Source: Lotus japonicus (taxonomy: Eukaryota > Streptophyta > Magnoliopsida > Fabales > Fabaceae). From it: DNA of 64,000 nt. The translations under genes were made by a program, and so were the position numbers. Numbering within the stretch: the first letter of the stretch is position 1; the number at the start of each line of letters is the position of its first letter. The notes below the pieces were generated by a model. It had not been told where the DNA came from and did not search any database. It worked only from the letters and a program-made list of their open reading frames with translations. Below, piece by piece: positions 52,251 through 62,770 of this stretch. The DNA is taken from positions 16,286,901 to 16,350,900 of the forward strand of contig NC_080045.1 of the NCBI RefSeq assembly GCF_012489685.1, written 5' to 3'.

Positions 52251-55194
52251 GGCTCATCCCTTGGATGGCTAAACAAACTGCTCCCAGAGCGAATGAGTAT
52301 CAACATACCCAAAACTCGAAATCTTCCCAACACTTGGATCCGACGACACTTCTCATTTTCCAAAACTAAACTTCAATCCAAAGCTTGCATCCGAGATTGT
52401 TATCTTTATTTAAAGGTTTAGAGGTTGTTTAATATCTTATGAATTTCTTTATAAAAATAGCTCTTTTTAGTCTTAACGTATTCCCTATGAGTTCAAAGTT
52501 CCCATAAACCCAAGTAATTTCCTGAGAAGGTCTCGATCCATTGGAGCATGACAAGGTCCGAACTCCGTTCGTCCTTTTTTAAAACTCTCTCAAAATCTCA
52601 TAAAAATTCGGCATGACCTGCCCGCAATCCTCACTTTTCAGAATCTCAGGTACAAGTGTAATAGCATCATTGAAACAGCTCAACCAAAAGACATAAACAG
52701 CATATTCCAACACATCCTAAGTTAACCATGTAGCACATAGCATGTGAATCATTTAGCACACAATATCATGGCATCAAGTACTCAACAAGTTCGGCCGAAG
52801 CCTCAGAAATCATTTCAGACATTTAGCAATTAGGTGCATAACACATAAATCAAGTCGAATTTCATCGACACCTAAAGCATTATCTAGTAATTCAGAGAGT
52901 AGCCCTCACCGGTGGGTCTTCCAGCTTCCTCCTCCAAATGTTCTTCAAGCTCTTCTCCTTGGTTTCTTGGAATCTCCTCAAACGAACCTTAAGCAAAAAT
53001 CACAGAAATCAACACCAAGAGTCAGAAACTCAGCAATCAAAAAGTCCTAGGGTTACACAGTACACTACTACCTCCGTGGTACGACAATCTAACGCGTTAA
53101 GACAAGTTTTCGAAAAATCGGATTCTCCTCCCCCCTTGATATAGCTCTCGGCCACTTTCCTTAATTGGGAGGGTCGATTTTTCTTCGATCAAACTTGGTT
53201 CCTAGGTTAACATAAGCCGTAACTAAGACGGTTCTAGGCTCGGAAAAATTTTCGGATCGAAAACTGATATAGGGGTAGTTTGGTCATTATTTTTAGTTCA
53301 GAATTTCAAAATTGGATTTTTGAAAAACAAATTGGATGGGGACGTCCACAACGACGTTTATGACGACAAATCCTACTAGCACTAAGCCAAGTCGATAGAT
53401 TAGAGCGTAAAGGTTGCGACTTTGGCGAAAAATGGGTATTTAGGGTAGAAATTGATCCCGGCGGCATTTCGTCGACATTTGACAAAATCTAATCCGCAGA
53501 ACACGCTCAGGAGCATGCAGGGAAGAAGTTTAGACGCTGAAATCAACTGATTTGAACAGTTTTTCAAAAACCTCAAAATTTTGAACTCAGAAAGTCGCAG
53601 GAGAAATGGACAGAAACGACGATTCGAAGGAGAGTATAGAGTACCTACCTCGAGGTCTTCGATTAGTGACGAACGGTGAAGCAAACGGGCAAGAAACGAC
53701 GAAGATCCGGATCTCTCTCTCTCTCTAGAAACTCGCGGCTTGGAGGGGTGGGGAAAATGGGTTTTGTGAAAAAAAAATCTAATTTTTCAACTATTTATAG
53801 GTTTTGGAAAAAACGGAAAAATGATTTTTTTGCGATTCCGATTTTTCCTGCGCGTTCCTCTGCGCATTCTAAGATAGGTTCTGGCGACAGAATTCCAGAA
53901 CTCAAAATAGAATTCTTGGAATTAAACCAAAAGATCCAAAATCGGCATAAGTCGGTGTAAGTCGGTTTATCCCGAAAAACTACTTTTTGCAGTGATCGTC
54001 GGATGAGAAAACTTCCTTCTGAAGAAAGATTAGGAATGATGAGAGATGTAGGAGAACGCGGGTGGAATCTTCGTTTGAGTTTCCGGATAGAAAAAGTCTT
54101 CATCGTCTGTCGATCTTAGGTTTTCCGAACTATCAGGGATTCCGTTTCGGCAAACTTCCGAGAATTGGAATTTGACGTTCGTACATTCCAGGATTTCGCA
54201 TCGAAATGGTTGTTTAAGGACGGAAAAGAGAAGTTCTAACATTTCTCTGAGGATTTTTGGAATTAGTTTCCATCGTGTCCTAAAGCGTAAATTAACTATT
54301 CACTAATACCTTCGACCTAGGATTAAGCGTATGTTAGTCGTGCTATAACTCTTTCGGTTTTTCGATACATTCTTGGACTTTTCCTGAACCTCTTTCCTTC
54401 CCAAATTTATCTTAATCAAATAACTTATTTATTTTATTCACTTATCCAAAGCGTTAAAACTTGGGCCTTACAATCGTCCTGGAGAATCTACAGGTGAGGG
54501 CTTCTCACTGAATCTCTAGTTAATGCTTAGGGTCGATGTTTCGACATTGTTTACTGTTTATGCACTGGAATTGTGTGTGATTGGAAAATGTTTTCTGAGG
54601 CTTCGGCTGACAATGTAGATGATGCATCTACTGAATGTTTTTGATGAGTAAATGACATGCTAAGTGCTAATTGGGTAATTTAGGATGTGTGGTGCATGCC
54701 TTATATGCTAGGTGCTATGTGGTTATTGCTTAAGATATTGACATATGACATGTTGATTGATTATGATGAGTTAATTCTGCTTTTGCACTATAATCTGAGT
54801 TTCTGAACGGTGAGAAAAGCGGGCAGGTCATGCCGATTTTATTTTGAGAGTTTTGAGAAAGTTTGATAGGACGAACGAGGTTCGGGCCTTAATTTTGTTT
54901 AGTGGATCGAGACCTCCTCTGGAAGCGACTTGGGATTGGGAGATCCTGCAAATGTATAAGACTTGCGATAAGACAAAAGGGAATCTATTTTATAAAGAAA
55001 ATTCATAAGACCTTAAATAACCTCAAAATCTTTAAGTAATGATAACAACCTCGAAGGAAGGCATTGGAAGTCAAATCATAGTTTTGGAAAAGCGAGGAGT
55101 GTCGTCGGATCCAAGTGTTGAGGAGTTTGGTAAGTTCTGAGTATGTTGGTACTCCTTCGCTCGTTGAGCAGTTTGATAGCCATCCAAGGGATGA

Positions 55195-55365
55195 GCCGAG
55201 AAGCTTCACTGAGGCGTGAGACCTTGTGAATGCGGGATACTCCACTGAGGCGTGAGACCTTGTGGAAAGCATGGAACTCCACTGAGGCGTGAGACCTTGT
55301 GAGAGCATGAAACTTCACTGAAGCGTGAGACTTCGTGAGAGCATTGGTGACCCGAAGAGTCATCC
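55195..55365 (+). repeat. 36-bp tandem repeat in LTR A
   Basis: Inverted counterpart of the array at 52005-52250: repeated CACTGAGGCGTGAGACCTTG. Copy number differs between the two LTRs. Confidence 0.85.
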
Positions 55366-55689
55366 TGAGTGGTTGCACCCATGCATATGCGTGATGAAGT
55401 GCCAAGCAGAGTACTTCGGTATAGCAGGAAGTAACGATCAGCCATGCAGAGTTGGATCGGTCCTGACTATACCTGGCACAACAGGAGGTAACGATCATCC
55501 ATGTAGAGTTGTATCGTGCTTGTTGATGTTCGGCATAGCAAGCAGAAATGGTCAAACCATGTAGAGTTTGTACCGTCTTGACTATAGCCAAAGGTGATAA
55601 GCGACGCCCGAGCAGAAATGGTTAAACACGAGGCTAGTGTTACGACCGTCTCGAGGTGCCCAGCCTATAAGTCGCAATACCTTTGGTTT

Positions 55690-55925
55690 GTCCCGTCGCC
55701 AAGCAGAGTGACGTTGTTGTTTTGTTCCGTCGCCAAGCAGAGTGACGTTGTTGTTTTGTTCCATCGCCAAGCAGAGTGACGTTGTTGTTTTGTTCCGTCG
55801 CCAAGCAGAGTGACGTTATTGTTTTGTTCCGTCGCCAAGCAGAGTGACGTTGTTGTTTTGTTCCGTCGCCAAGCAGAGTGACGTTGTTGTTTTGTTCCGT
55901 CGCCAAGCAGAGTGACGTTATTCGG
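55690..55925 (+). repeat. 34-bp tandem array in LTR A
   Basis: Seven nearly identical copies of a 34-bp unit built on TTCCGTCGCCAAGCAGAGTG followed by ACGTTGTTGTTTTG. LTR B has no such array, so it expanded in A alone or in its parent copy. Confidence 0.9.
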
Positions 55926-57290
55926 GTTTTATGCTGATCTGACTACATGATGAGTGTGTTTGATACTTGTTAGTTCTACTTGATGCATGTTAACTGTGAT
56001 TTACAGTCGTTATATTCTTTGTGGAAATATGCAACCCTAGGATGTTTTCCCTAGCTATAAGCCTAAGTGGCTATTCTCTTATCTATATCTATTGGTGCTA
56101 TTATTTATGTAATTCTTTGGAGTTGACCCTCGCGTCTTCTGTGTGTGCTTTGGCGGACAAACGCCCTTTGTCAGATGTCTTTGGCGGACTGGTTCACGAC
56201 GGATCACCCTTCGGGGGAAACTAGAGTTGGGATGCTGGAACAGGAGCGCATCGCGATAGCGAGCAGAGGACGGATGGTGTACATAGACTAGGTCGTTCTG
56301 GATTTCGAATTCGGACGACGATCATGCCAGCATGTAGGATTGAGTGTTAGTGTGAGCTCCTCGAGATGGGATTAGTGTAGGAGTAGAGTCTTAGCTCTGA
56401 ACATTATTTGTTTCATTCGGGACAGGGTAGTTTCCCACCTATAGCTTTTTGTGTGGTTTCTTTACGGGAATCACAGAGAGTTGGTTGGACTTAGGAGGTC
56501 TTGTTTCAGGCCGATGGGCCAGCTTATTCTTAGTTTTGAGGGATAGTGTTGCGGACACTTACCTTTAGATTTGGTTTGTACATTTTGCCTTCGGGCGCTA
56601 CACTTTTCTTTCCGTCACTGGAGGTTACTCGTGACGAGGTTGTTACTTACAGCGGGGACTGTTTATATATTGTATATTAGCTCTATTACTTTTCGCTTTT
56701 GGGTTTTATTTAATTCAGTCTTGTCTTAGTTATTATCGAAAAAAAAATATTTCACGTTTTTCCGCATTAAGTTTACTTTCGGTTACTAAAGTGACGCCAC
56801 CGAAATCGGGGTGTTACAAAGCAAGAGCCAGTCAGAGAGTCACCATAGCCAAGTGATGTTTTCAGGCGGTTCAATCTAGAAGTAGGACGAAAAGAAGACG
56901 TAGAGTAGTCTTTGTCCTGTCTACCTTGAGATTGCCCCTATCTATCAACGGGGACCCCCCGAAAGGCGAATAGGAAGCTTCAAGCGATCTGGGATCCCAC
57001 CTTTGATCGAGATGAAGGTGTAGTTTTCACTACGAATCCAAGGGTTGCCGATCAGGTTAAGTAGTAGTTTTATGTCAGATTGTTGCTCATCGAAAGGGGG
57101 AGACCCATTCAAAGCTCAGTGGTAGCACTCGACTTCGGTGCTAGGCCTGACTAGATGTTCGGAAGTGAAAGAGGGAGCACAGTACGCACTGATGAGCAGC
57201 CCGACTTAGACGACTAATGCCTTCTCCCAACCTCAAAATTGAGGTTGAGCACAAAAAGAAGCAACTCCTTGAGCGCTAGGAGAGGGACCG

Positions 57291-57985
57291 CCAGATTGAG
57301 GATGAGGAGCGGGGTTGTTTTTCAAGCACGAGGTGGCGACACCGGCGTGGGCGTAGAGGCGCTAGTGGCGGCTTGTAGACGACACGACACTTGAGGCACT
57401 TTAGCACGACGGCGACGGCGACTCGGTTGCCGTAACGTCTGTTTGTTTTGGAATTCGAATTTTGCACCTGTTCATGAAGGGTCGCAATTATTCACATATT
57501 TGTTGGTAACAGACATAATTCATGAAGGGTCGCAACCTTATGAATTGTTCTGTTTTTGCCTATAAATAGAGTGCATGTTCAGAATTCAGAACACACAATC
57601 TTATCCTCTGTTTTTCCAGAAAATATTTCGCTGCTTATCGAGTTTTCATTAGTCTTGTGCAAACTCGAACCAAGGCTGATTATCTGGGTATTCCTGCATG
57701 CATCCAAACTCTAAGACGAAATTCAAAGAGTGGTTGAAATACTTTAAAGAAAATGATTTCCATCACGATCAAGCCTATTTTTCTAACATTAGTTTGGTCT
57801 CATATTTTGCAAGAACACAATCCGAATTCCGAACTGATCCGTGTGTGCTCCTTCTATAACCTGGATAATGACAAAGACAAAAAACAAAAGATCTTTGACA
57901 ACGATACACATGCATTTTTTCTTTACCTGTTTTCCAGGACTTCGATTTAATTAACTGATTATTCCATTTTCACCCTAATCAGGCC

Positions 57986-57987
<2 letters not shown>
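57291..57987. other. Spacer with a possible LTR or promoter remnant
   Basis: A TATAAATAG at about 57562 follows a repeated ATTCATGAAGGGTCGCAA (about 57470 and 57518), resembling an LTR or gene promoter. No gene follows; the 65-codon frame at 57753-57950 is unrecognised. Confidence 0.35.

Positions 57988-58033
<46 letters not shown>
57988..58033. repeat. (TTA)n microsatellite
   Basis: About 15 perfect TTA units. Confidence 0.95.
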
Positions 58034-58771
58034 CTTGGACTGCCAATTTAAAAACTTCAATTTGTTGGTTGATGACTCACTATAGGTTCGTAAACCTGCT
58101 CTTCTTTTTTAATGAGGAAACATGAGATAATTAGCAAGACAGATATGCGCGTAGAGAAAACAAGGGCAACGATACTAACTTGATCAAATTGAAGAATTAA
58201 TCAATAATTCAAAAGCAGACAAGACTAGACTACTATTGAAGCAAACTTTCACGTGCAACTATATTTGATTTGCCTTTTTCGAGAGGAAGAAGGTGCAAGG
58301 TAATAACGAGGAATGAAGAATAACCATGAAAAGAAGTCGCAGCACAAGTTTGACTCTAACTCCACTACTTGATTTTATTAACTAAAATAAGGATGGAGTT
58401 AATTTTGATCATATAATCTCATATAGCTAACATTTAAATATAATTTCAACCATTTGTTATTCATAATATAATTATGTAATAAATAGCAGGTTAACCCAGA
58501 TAAAATACGAGTAAATTGAATTTAAACTCTTTAAAAATATTCAATAACATTTAATCATCAACATTATAGAATAGGTGAAGTTAATTTTTGGTGTATTTTT
58601 TGACAGTTTAAACTATCACTACTTAATTTTGTGGGAATTAAAAACTGTCACTAATGCATAAAAACCGTCGATAAATGTAACAAAAACTAACTCACATGAT
58701 TTATTAATGTTGATGACTAATTTGACCGCTGTTTTATTTTACAAGTAAAAATATATTTAACCCTAAAAACT
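58034..58771. other. AT-rich spacer, no gene seen
   Basis: No coding frame or element end could be supported here. Confidence 0.5.
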
Positions 58772-59028
58772 AATGGTCTGTTTGTTTGCAGTTTTTAAAA
58801 CAGTTTTCAAAACTTGTTTGGCATGACCTGTTTTTTCAGTTTTTAAAACTAAAAAACTAAAACAGGTAAAAGATGTTTTCAGTTTCAGTTTTTGATTTTC
58901 AGATATCAGTTTTCTAAATGTTGGAAAACATGTCATTCAAACTGTTTTCTTCTTCTGAAAACTGTTTTTATAAATTATTTATGAAAACAGTTTTAAAAAC
59001 TGAAAACAAAAACCGCAATCAAACATAT
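58772..59028. mobile_element. Small MITE-like inverted repeat
   Basis: The left arm starts near GTCTGTTTGTTTGCAGTTTT and the right arm, in reverse complement, reads ATATGTTTGATTGCGGTTTT. Both arms are rich in AAAACAGTTTT blocks. No TSD could be fixed, so the ends are approximate. Confidence 0.5.
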
Positions 59029-59241
59029 CATAATTCTTTCATCTCAGTGTATTTTGAGAGGAAGGATGTAGCAAGGATGTCATATGACTGAAAAAGTTGA
59101 GACGTGAAAATTGCTAAACAAAGGGATTATCTTCAAAAAGATAGTGATACCCTTATATATTTTCTAGCTCGTTGCATATTAACTGACAAAACAATTGAAA
59201 TATTGATAAAAAATATTAGAACTCAGTTTTGTGTGTTACAT

Positions 59242-59360
59242 GATATCAATCAATATCAATATCAATATCAATATCAATATCAATATCAATCATCAATATC
59301 AATATCAATATCAATCAATATCAATATCAATATCAATATCAATATCAATATCAATATCAA
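59242..59360. repeat. (TATCAA)n microsatellite
   Basis: Hexamer TATCAA/ATATCA run of about 19 units with two slips. It runs directly into the 5' end of the small Helitron and makes the tail of the 88-codon frame at 59104-59370, which is not a gene. Confidence 0.93.
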
Positions 59361-59489
59361 TATATATTAGAAAAGAAGAATTTCCATAGTGACGTGTCAG
59401 CACCAGATTAATTCTTAGTGACGTGTCAGCACCGGATTAATTCTCATAAAAATTATTCCATGTGTCAATTTGTTAGAGGATATAATTTT

Positions 59490-60180
59490 CAATTGATATA
59501 TGTTTTAATTTATCTTATTATTTATTTTAAATCTAGAAAATACTTTATTTTATTTTAGATTTACTTTTAGAGTATATTAATTAAATTTTCTTAAATTTTC
59601 GGATTTTTAATTAATTCAGGAATTTATGAGTTTTTATTGTGATTTGCTAGACTTGGTAGTTTTTATCTATCTTTATTTAGTACCTTTTTAAATTTTAGAT
59701 TTGATTAGAATTTAGGTTGTTAATTTCTTAATTTTATCTTGTTATTTATTTAATTTTACTTCTAGGAAATATTTTATTTTATTTTACATTTATTTATAGA
59801 GTATAATAATTAATTTTTATTAAATTTTCGGATTTTTAATTAATGCAGGATTTTATGAGTTTTTATTGTGATTTGCTAGATTTTGATAGTTTTTATCTAT
59901 CCTTATTTATTATTTATTTAATTTTAATTTCATGAAATATTTTATTTTATTTTTGAGTTACATTTAGAGTATAAATGAATTTTTATGGTATTTTTATTGA
60001 ATTTTCATATTTTTATTTAATTCAGGATTTTATGAGTTTTTTATTGTGATTTGCTAGATTTTGGTAGTTTTTATTTATCTTTATTTAGTACCTTTTTAAA
60101 GTTTAGATTTGATTAGGATTTAGGTTGTTTATTTCTTGATTTTATCTTAATTTATCTTATTATTTATTTAATGTTAATTC
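59490..60180. repeat. Diverged tandem repeat in the small Helitron
   Basis: About three copies of a 180-230 bp AT-rich unit marked by TTATTGTGATTTGCTAGA at about 59633, 59862 and 60040. Fragments recur at 61440-61630. Confidence 0.75.
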
Positions 60181-60189
60181 TAAGAAAAG

Positions 60190-60824
60190 GGAGTTGATTT
60201 GGTGCTGAGGGCCCACAAAGCTACCATGGACACGCAGAGATTTGATAGCTGCTATTTCTACCTCTGCCACATGTCGCGATCAAGACAGAGGTATGCCGTA
60301 AGATGATGTTACGTGAAGAAGAGTTTATCATGTTGTGATTGATGGTTTGTGTCATTTCAGTTTATCGTCATTTGTTCGTAATTCAATCCTGAATTCTTAA
60401 ATTTCAAATATTTTGTGTGTTTTGATCCAAAAGTTTACAAATTTTTGGATAGACCCTTTAACGAATCATTGTTGAAGACGTAATGTTTTGATTCTGATGT
60501 AATGTTTTTTCTATTGTTCTTCTTCCGCTTTTGTATTTTTTAAAACCAGATTTTAGTATAGTTTGTAGAAATCCATGCGTGTGAAGTCATTCTAAACCAG
60601 ATTTTGGTATTATTTATAGAAATTTACGAAACTTAGGATAACCTGAATTTATATTCATTTCTCAAATTTTGCACATTTTTATTCATCATGTTTGAGCTGT
60701 GTGTATAAGCATACTATTTGCACTGTGTGTGAATGATGCACAACTTACTAAATTTTTTTTAATGATGCACAGGTCAGTCAAATTGATGAAAGCATATGAA
60801 GAGCTCACATTTAATCTTCATGGG
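60190..60824 (+). pseudogene. Unrecognised captured gene fragment, two exons
   Basis: Exon one, about 60190-60290, gives VDLVLRAHKATMDTQRF then DSCYFYLCHMSRSRQ and ends AG|GTATGC. Exon two, about 60774-60824, begins after CACAG and gives RSVKLMKAYEELTFNLHG before GGTATG. The two exons join in the same phase with no stop, and codon use is gene-like in otherwise very AT-rich DNA. I do not recognise the parent gene. As it sits wholly inside a Helitron, capture is the likely origin. Confidence 0.5.
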
Positions 60825-61707
60825 TATGTTTAGCCCATTCTTAAGGTTGGTTCATGTTTTCCTCAAACTCATTAGTTTTGCATATACTCATGTTTTAGTA
60901 TGTCAATTGAGTGACTTATCTTACTTTGCTCTATATATTTCCTTAAGTTCAATTTAAATTGATTATTAGTATAAGTTTATTGGTGAAGTAACCACAATTA
61001 TTTTGGGTGGGAGAATTATTTTGTTTTTTCTCACATATATATATAGATAATTTGCTGGGGTGCGCACATATGGGGCAATACACAATTTTTTGTTTCTCTT
61101 GATTGAGATGTTCCTTTGGTTTTTTGTTTCACAAGGGTTCCACCCCAAGATTCACAAATACACTAAATACAATTCTTTCACCACAGTCCTTTCAAATTGG
61201 TGAATGAGGGTATTTTGTTCTTCAAGACTTCATTTTGGGTTTATGTTTCAATCTTCTTCATGAATTGATTTTGTTCTTCAACTAATTGTAAGATGTCATA
61301 TGCTTCAAGGATTCCTACTTTTCTCTTCTTAATCAAAAGCAAAAGGATTGAGGAAAAGAAAATCTTCTAGGGTGCAAAATATTCACTAATTGGAAGAAAA
61401 AAAAATAACACGTGTCATTCTCGGATTAATTCTCATAAAAAATAAATTTTAAAATTTTAGATTTGATTAGGATTTATGTTGTTTATTTCTTGATTTTATC
61501 TTAATTTATTTTTGATTTATTTTTAGAGTAAAAAAAATATATTTTTAAATTTTAGATTTGATTAGGATCTAGGTGGTTTATTTCTTGATTTTATCTTAAT
61601 TTATTTATTATTTATTTTTAGAGTATTAATTAATATATCCCAAACTTTTTTTTAAAAAGAGTGAGTTTGAAAGCTATAGCTTAAGTTAATTTGTTAATAT
61701 ATTCCCA

Positions 61708-61708
<1 letters not shown>

Positions 61709-61760
<52 letters not shown>
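61709..61760. repeat. (AAT)n microsatellite
   Basis: About 17 perfect units. Confidence 0.95.
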
Positions 61761-61762
<2 letters not shown>

Positions 61763-62106
61763 TGTGTGTGCGGATATGAGCCGGTTGGGTACTATAGTCC
61801 CCATACCCGCACCCATACCCTCTATTTTTTGCGGGTAATTATCTATACTCAACCTCATACCCATTTAGCGGTTTTTTACCCTACCCATAGTGAGTATTTT
61901 TTGCGTGTACCCTATGATTTTGAGACCCATTGTTATCCATAGATTTAGATTTTGGCAAAGATAGATAGCTTCCTGTAATGACATTGAATTGTCTAAAGGT
62001 AGAGAGGTTCGAGTTGCTACCCACGTGAGTATGGAGACGGGTACATGTAATTTTTAAAAACGCGGGTATGGAGATGGTACTATAGTACCTACCCATTGTC
62101 ATCCCT
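61761..62106. mobile_element. Inverted-repeat element (hAT-MITE-like) inside the small Helitron
   Basis: The left arm has GGGTACTATAGTCCCCATAC; the right arm in reverse complement has GGGTAGGTACTATAGTACCA followed by CTCCATACCCGC. The right end reads GTAGGGATGACAATGGGT in reverse complement, a common plant MITE terminus. The left terminus and TSD are blurred by the (AAT)n run. Confidence 0.5.
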
Positions 62107-62578
62107 ACTTAGTTGGAATAAACACAATAATGTTATACTTTATGATATATCTTACACAATCCTGATTTGTGCTACTATCACATTAATTTTTTTTAAGATT
62201 AATATGTTGATAATTCTTTATATCTATGATTTGTGTTATCGTCTTCATATTTACGAAAAATGTGAAACGAGTTCCTCTTGGTCTCAATCGGGCTTAGAAG
62301 AGAAGTCTTTATGTCTACTTTACTCATCAATTCTGACTTTTCTATTTCATTCGTTGTTTAATATATTTTTAATAATCAAAGTATTAATTAATGTATCAAA
62401 TACAAGAGACATATTTCCCGTGCAACGCGCGGGTAAAAAACACTAGTATATATAAAACTCGGTCAATTCTATTTCGCAATCGATTATATATAATAACTCG
62501 TCAACGTCGTGTTCCTTTGATTTTGCTCATTTTGTTATTTATTTTTATTGTATTTTATAAATTCTCAATTTTATTGAA

Positions 62579-62770
62579 AGCTGGTGTGGATTGCCAGGAA
62601 CTTGTAAATGCTCTTGGTAAGGACAGATATAAATTTTATATGTATGGGAGTATTTTGATGGATATATCTACTGCTTTCAAGAGATAGATTGAGATGTTTG
62701 CATCCAACATGTGCCTCACGAAGGAAATGAACCACGTACCGGATTGTCCTGCCCGTATGAGAGCAGGTTT
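62579..62770 (+). pseudogene. Unrecognised gene fragment with one stop
   Basis: One frame gives AGVDCQELVNALGKDRYKF, YMYGSILMDISTAFKR, then TAG (62684-62686), then FASNMCLTKEMNHVPDCPAR and MRAG. The style on both sides of the stop is protein-like, so this looks like an exon fragment with a nonsense change. I do not recognise the family. It lies about 130 bases right of the small Helitron's end and is not part of it. Confidence 0.35.

Larger units (their letters stand above)
50352..54472 (-). mobile_element. Solo LTR B, 4.1 kb, inverted relative of A, TSD ATCGT
   Basis: It starts TGTAACACCCCGATTTCGG (reverse complement of the end of A) and ends AACTTGGGCCTTACA (reverse complement of the start of A). 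ATCGT is duplicated at 50347-50351 and 54473-54477. It is therefore a same-family LTR inserted into A in the opposite orientation. It has no internal gag-pol region. A TATA-like CTATAAATAG near 53795 (minus strand) sits where A has its own. Confidence 0.9.
48760..56818 (+). mobile_element. Solo LTR A, about 3.9 kb, TSD AAGCA, split by LTR B
   Basis: It starts TGTAAGACCCAAG and ends CGGGGTGTTACA, TG...CA ends with a perfect 5-bp duplication. Without LTR B and one ATCGT it is about 3.93 kb. The two ends do not resemble each other, and there is no primer site or gag-pol, so this is one LTR, not a complete element. A TATA-like CTATATATAG at about 49468 sets the orientation as plus. A very long LTR of this kind suggests a Ty3/gypsy family. 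It has tandem repeats at 55195-55365 and 55690-55925. Confidence 0.85.
44900..57290. mobile_element. Nuclear insertion of mitochondrial DNA, split by LTR elements
   Basis: Parts 44900-48759 and 56824-57290 differ sharply from the neighbours: balanced base composition, no long A/T runs, and the look of plant mitochondrial intergenic DNA. A cox1 fragment at 47251-47612 anchors the assignment. The AAGCA duplication at 48755-48759 and 56819-56823 proves that the two parts were once joined. The outer borders are estimates from the change in composition; no other mitochondrial gene was recognised. Confidence 0.7.
59357..62446 (+). mobile_element. Non-autonomous Helitron, 3.1 kb
   Basis: The 5' end TCAATATATATTAGAAAAG follows an A. 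The 3' end has a hairpin (CCCGTGC-AAC-GCGCGGG, 62417-62433, one G-T pair), then GTAAAAAACACTAG, ending at 62446 before a T. It has no Rep-helicase. A subterminal repeat GTGACGTGTCAGCACC occurs twice near the 5' end. The 3' hairpin resembles that of the large Helitron, so its machinery may once have served this family. The interior has a diverged AT-rich repeat, a two-exon gene fragment, an (AAT)n run and an inverted-repeat block. Confidence 0.75.

Noticed and set aside
55690..55925. Regular 34-bp repeats that could look like a CRISPR array
   Set aside because: The copies are directly head-to-tail with no unique spacers, and the DNA is a plant LTR.
59104..59370. An 88-codon gene ending in alternating residues
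   Set aside because: Its second half is translated microsatellite; its first half resembles nothing known.
61691..61942. A frame with a poly-isoleucine run
   Set aside because: It is translated (AAT)n microsatellite joined to a MITE.
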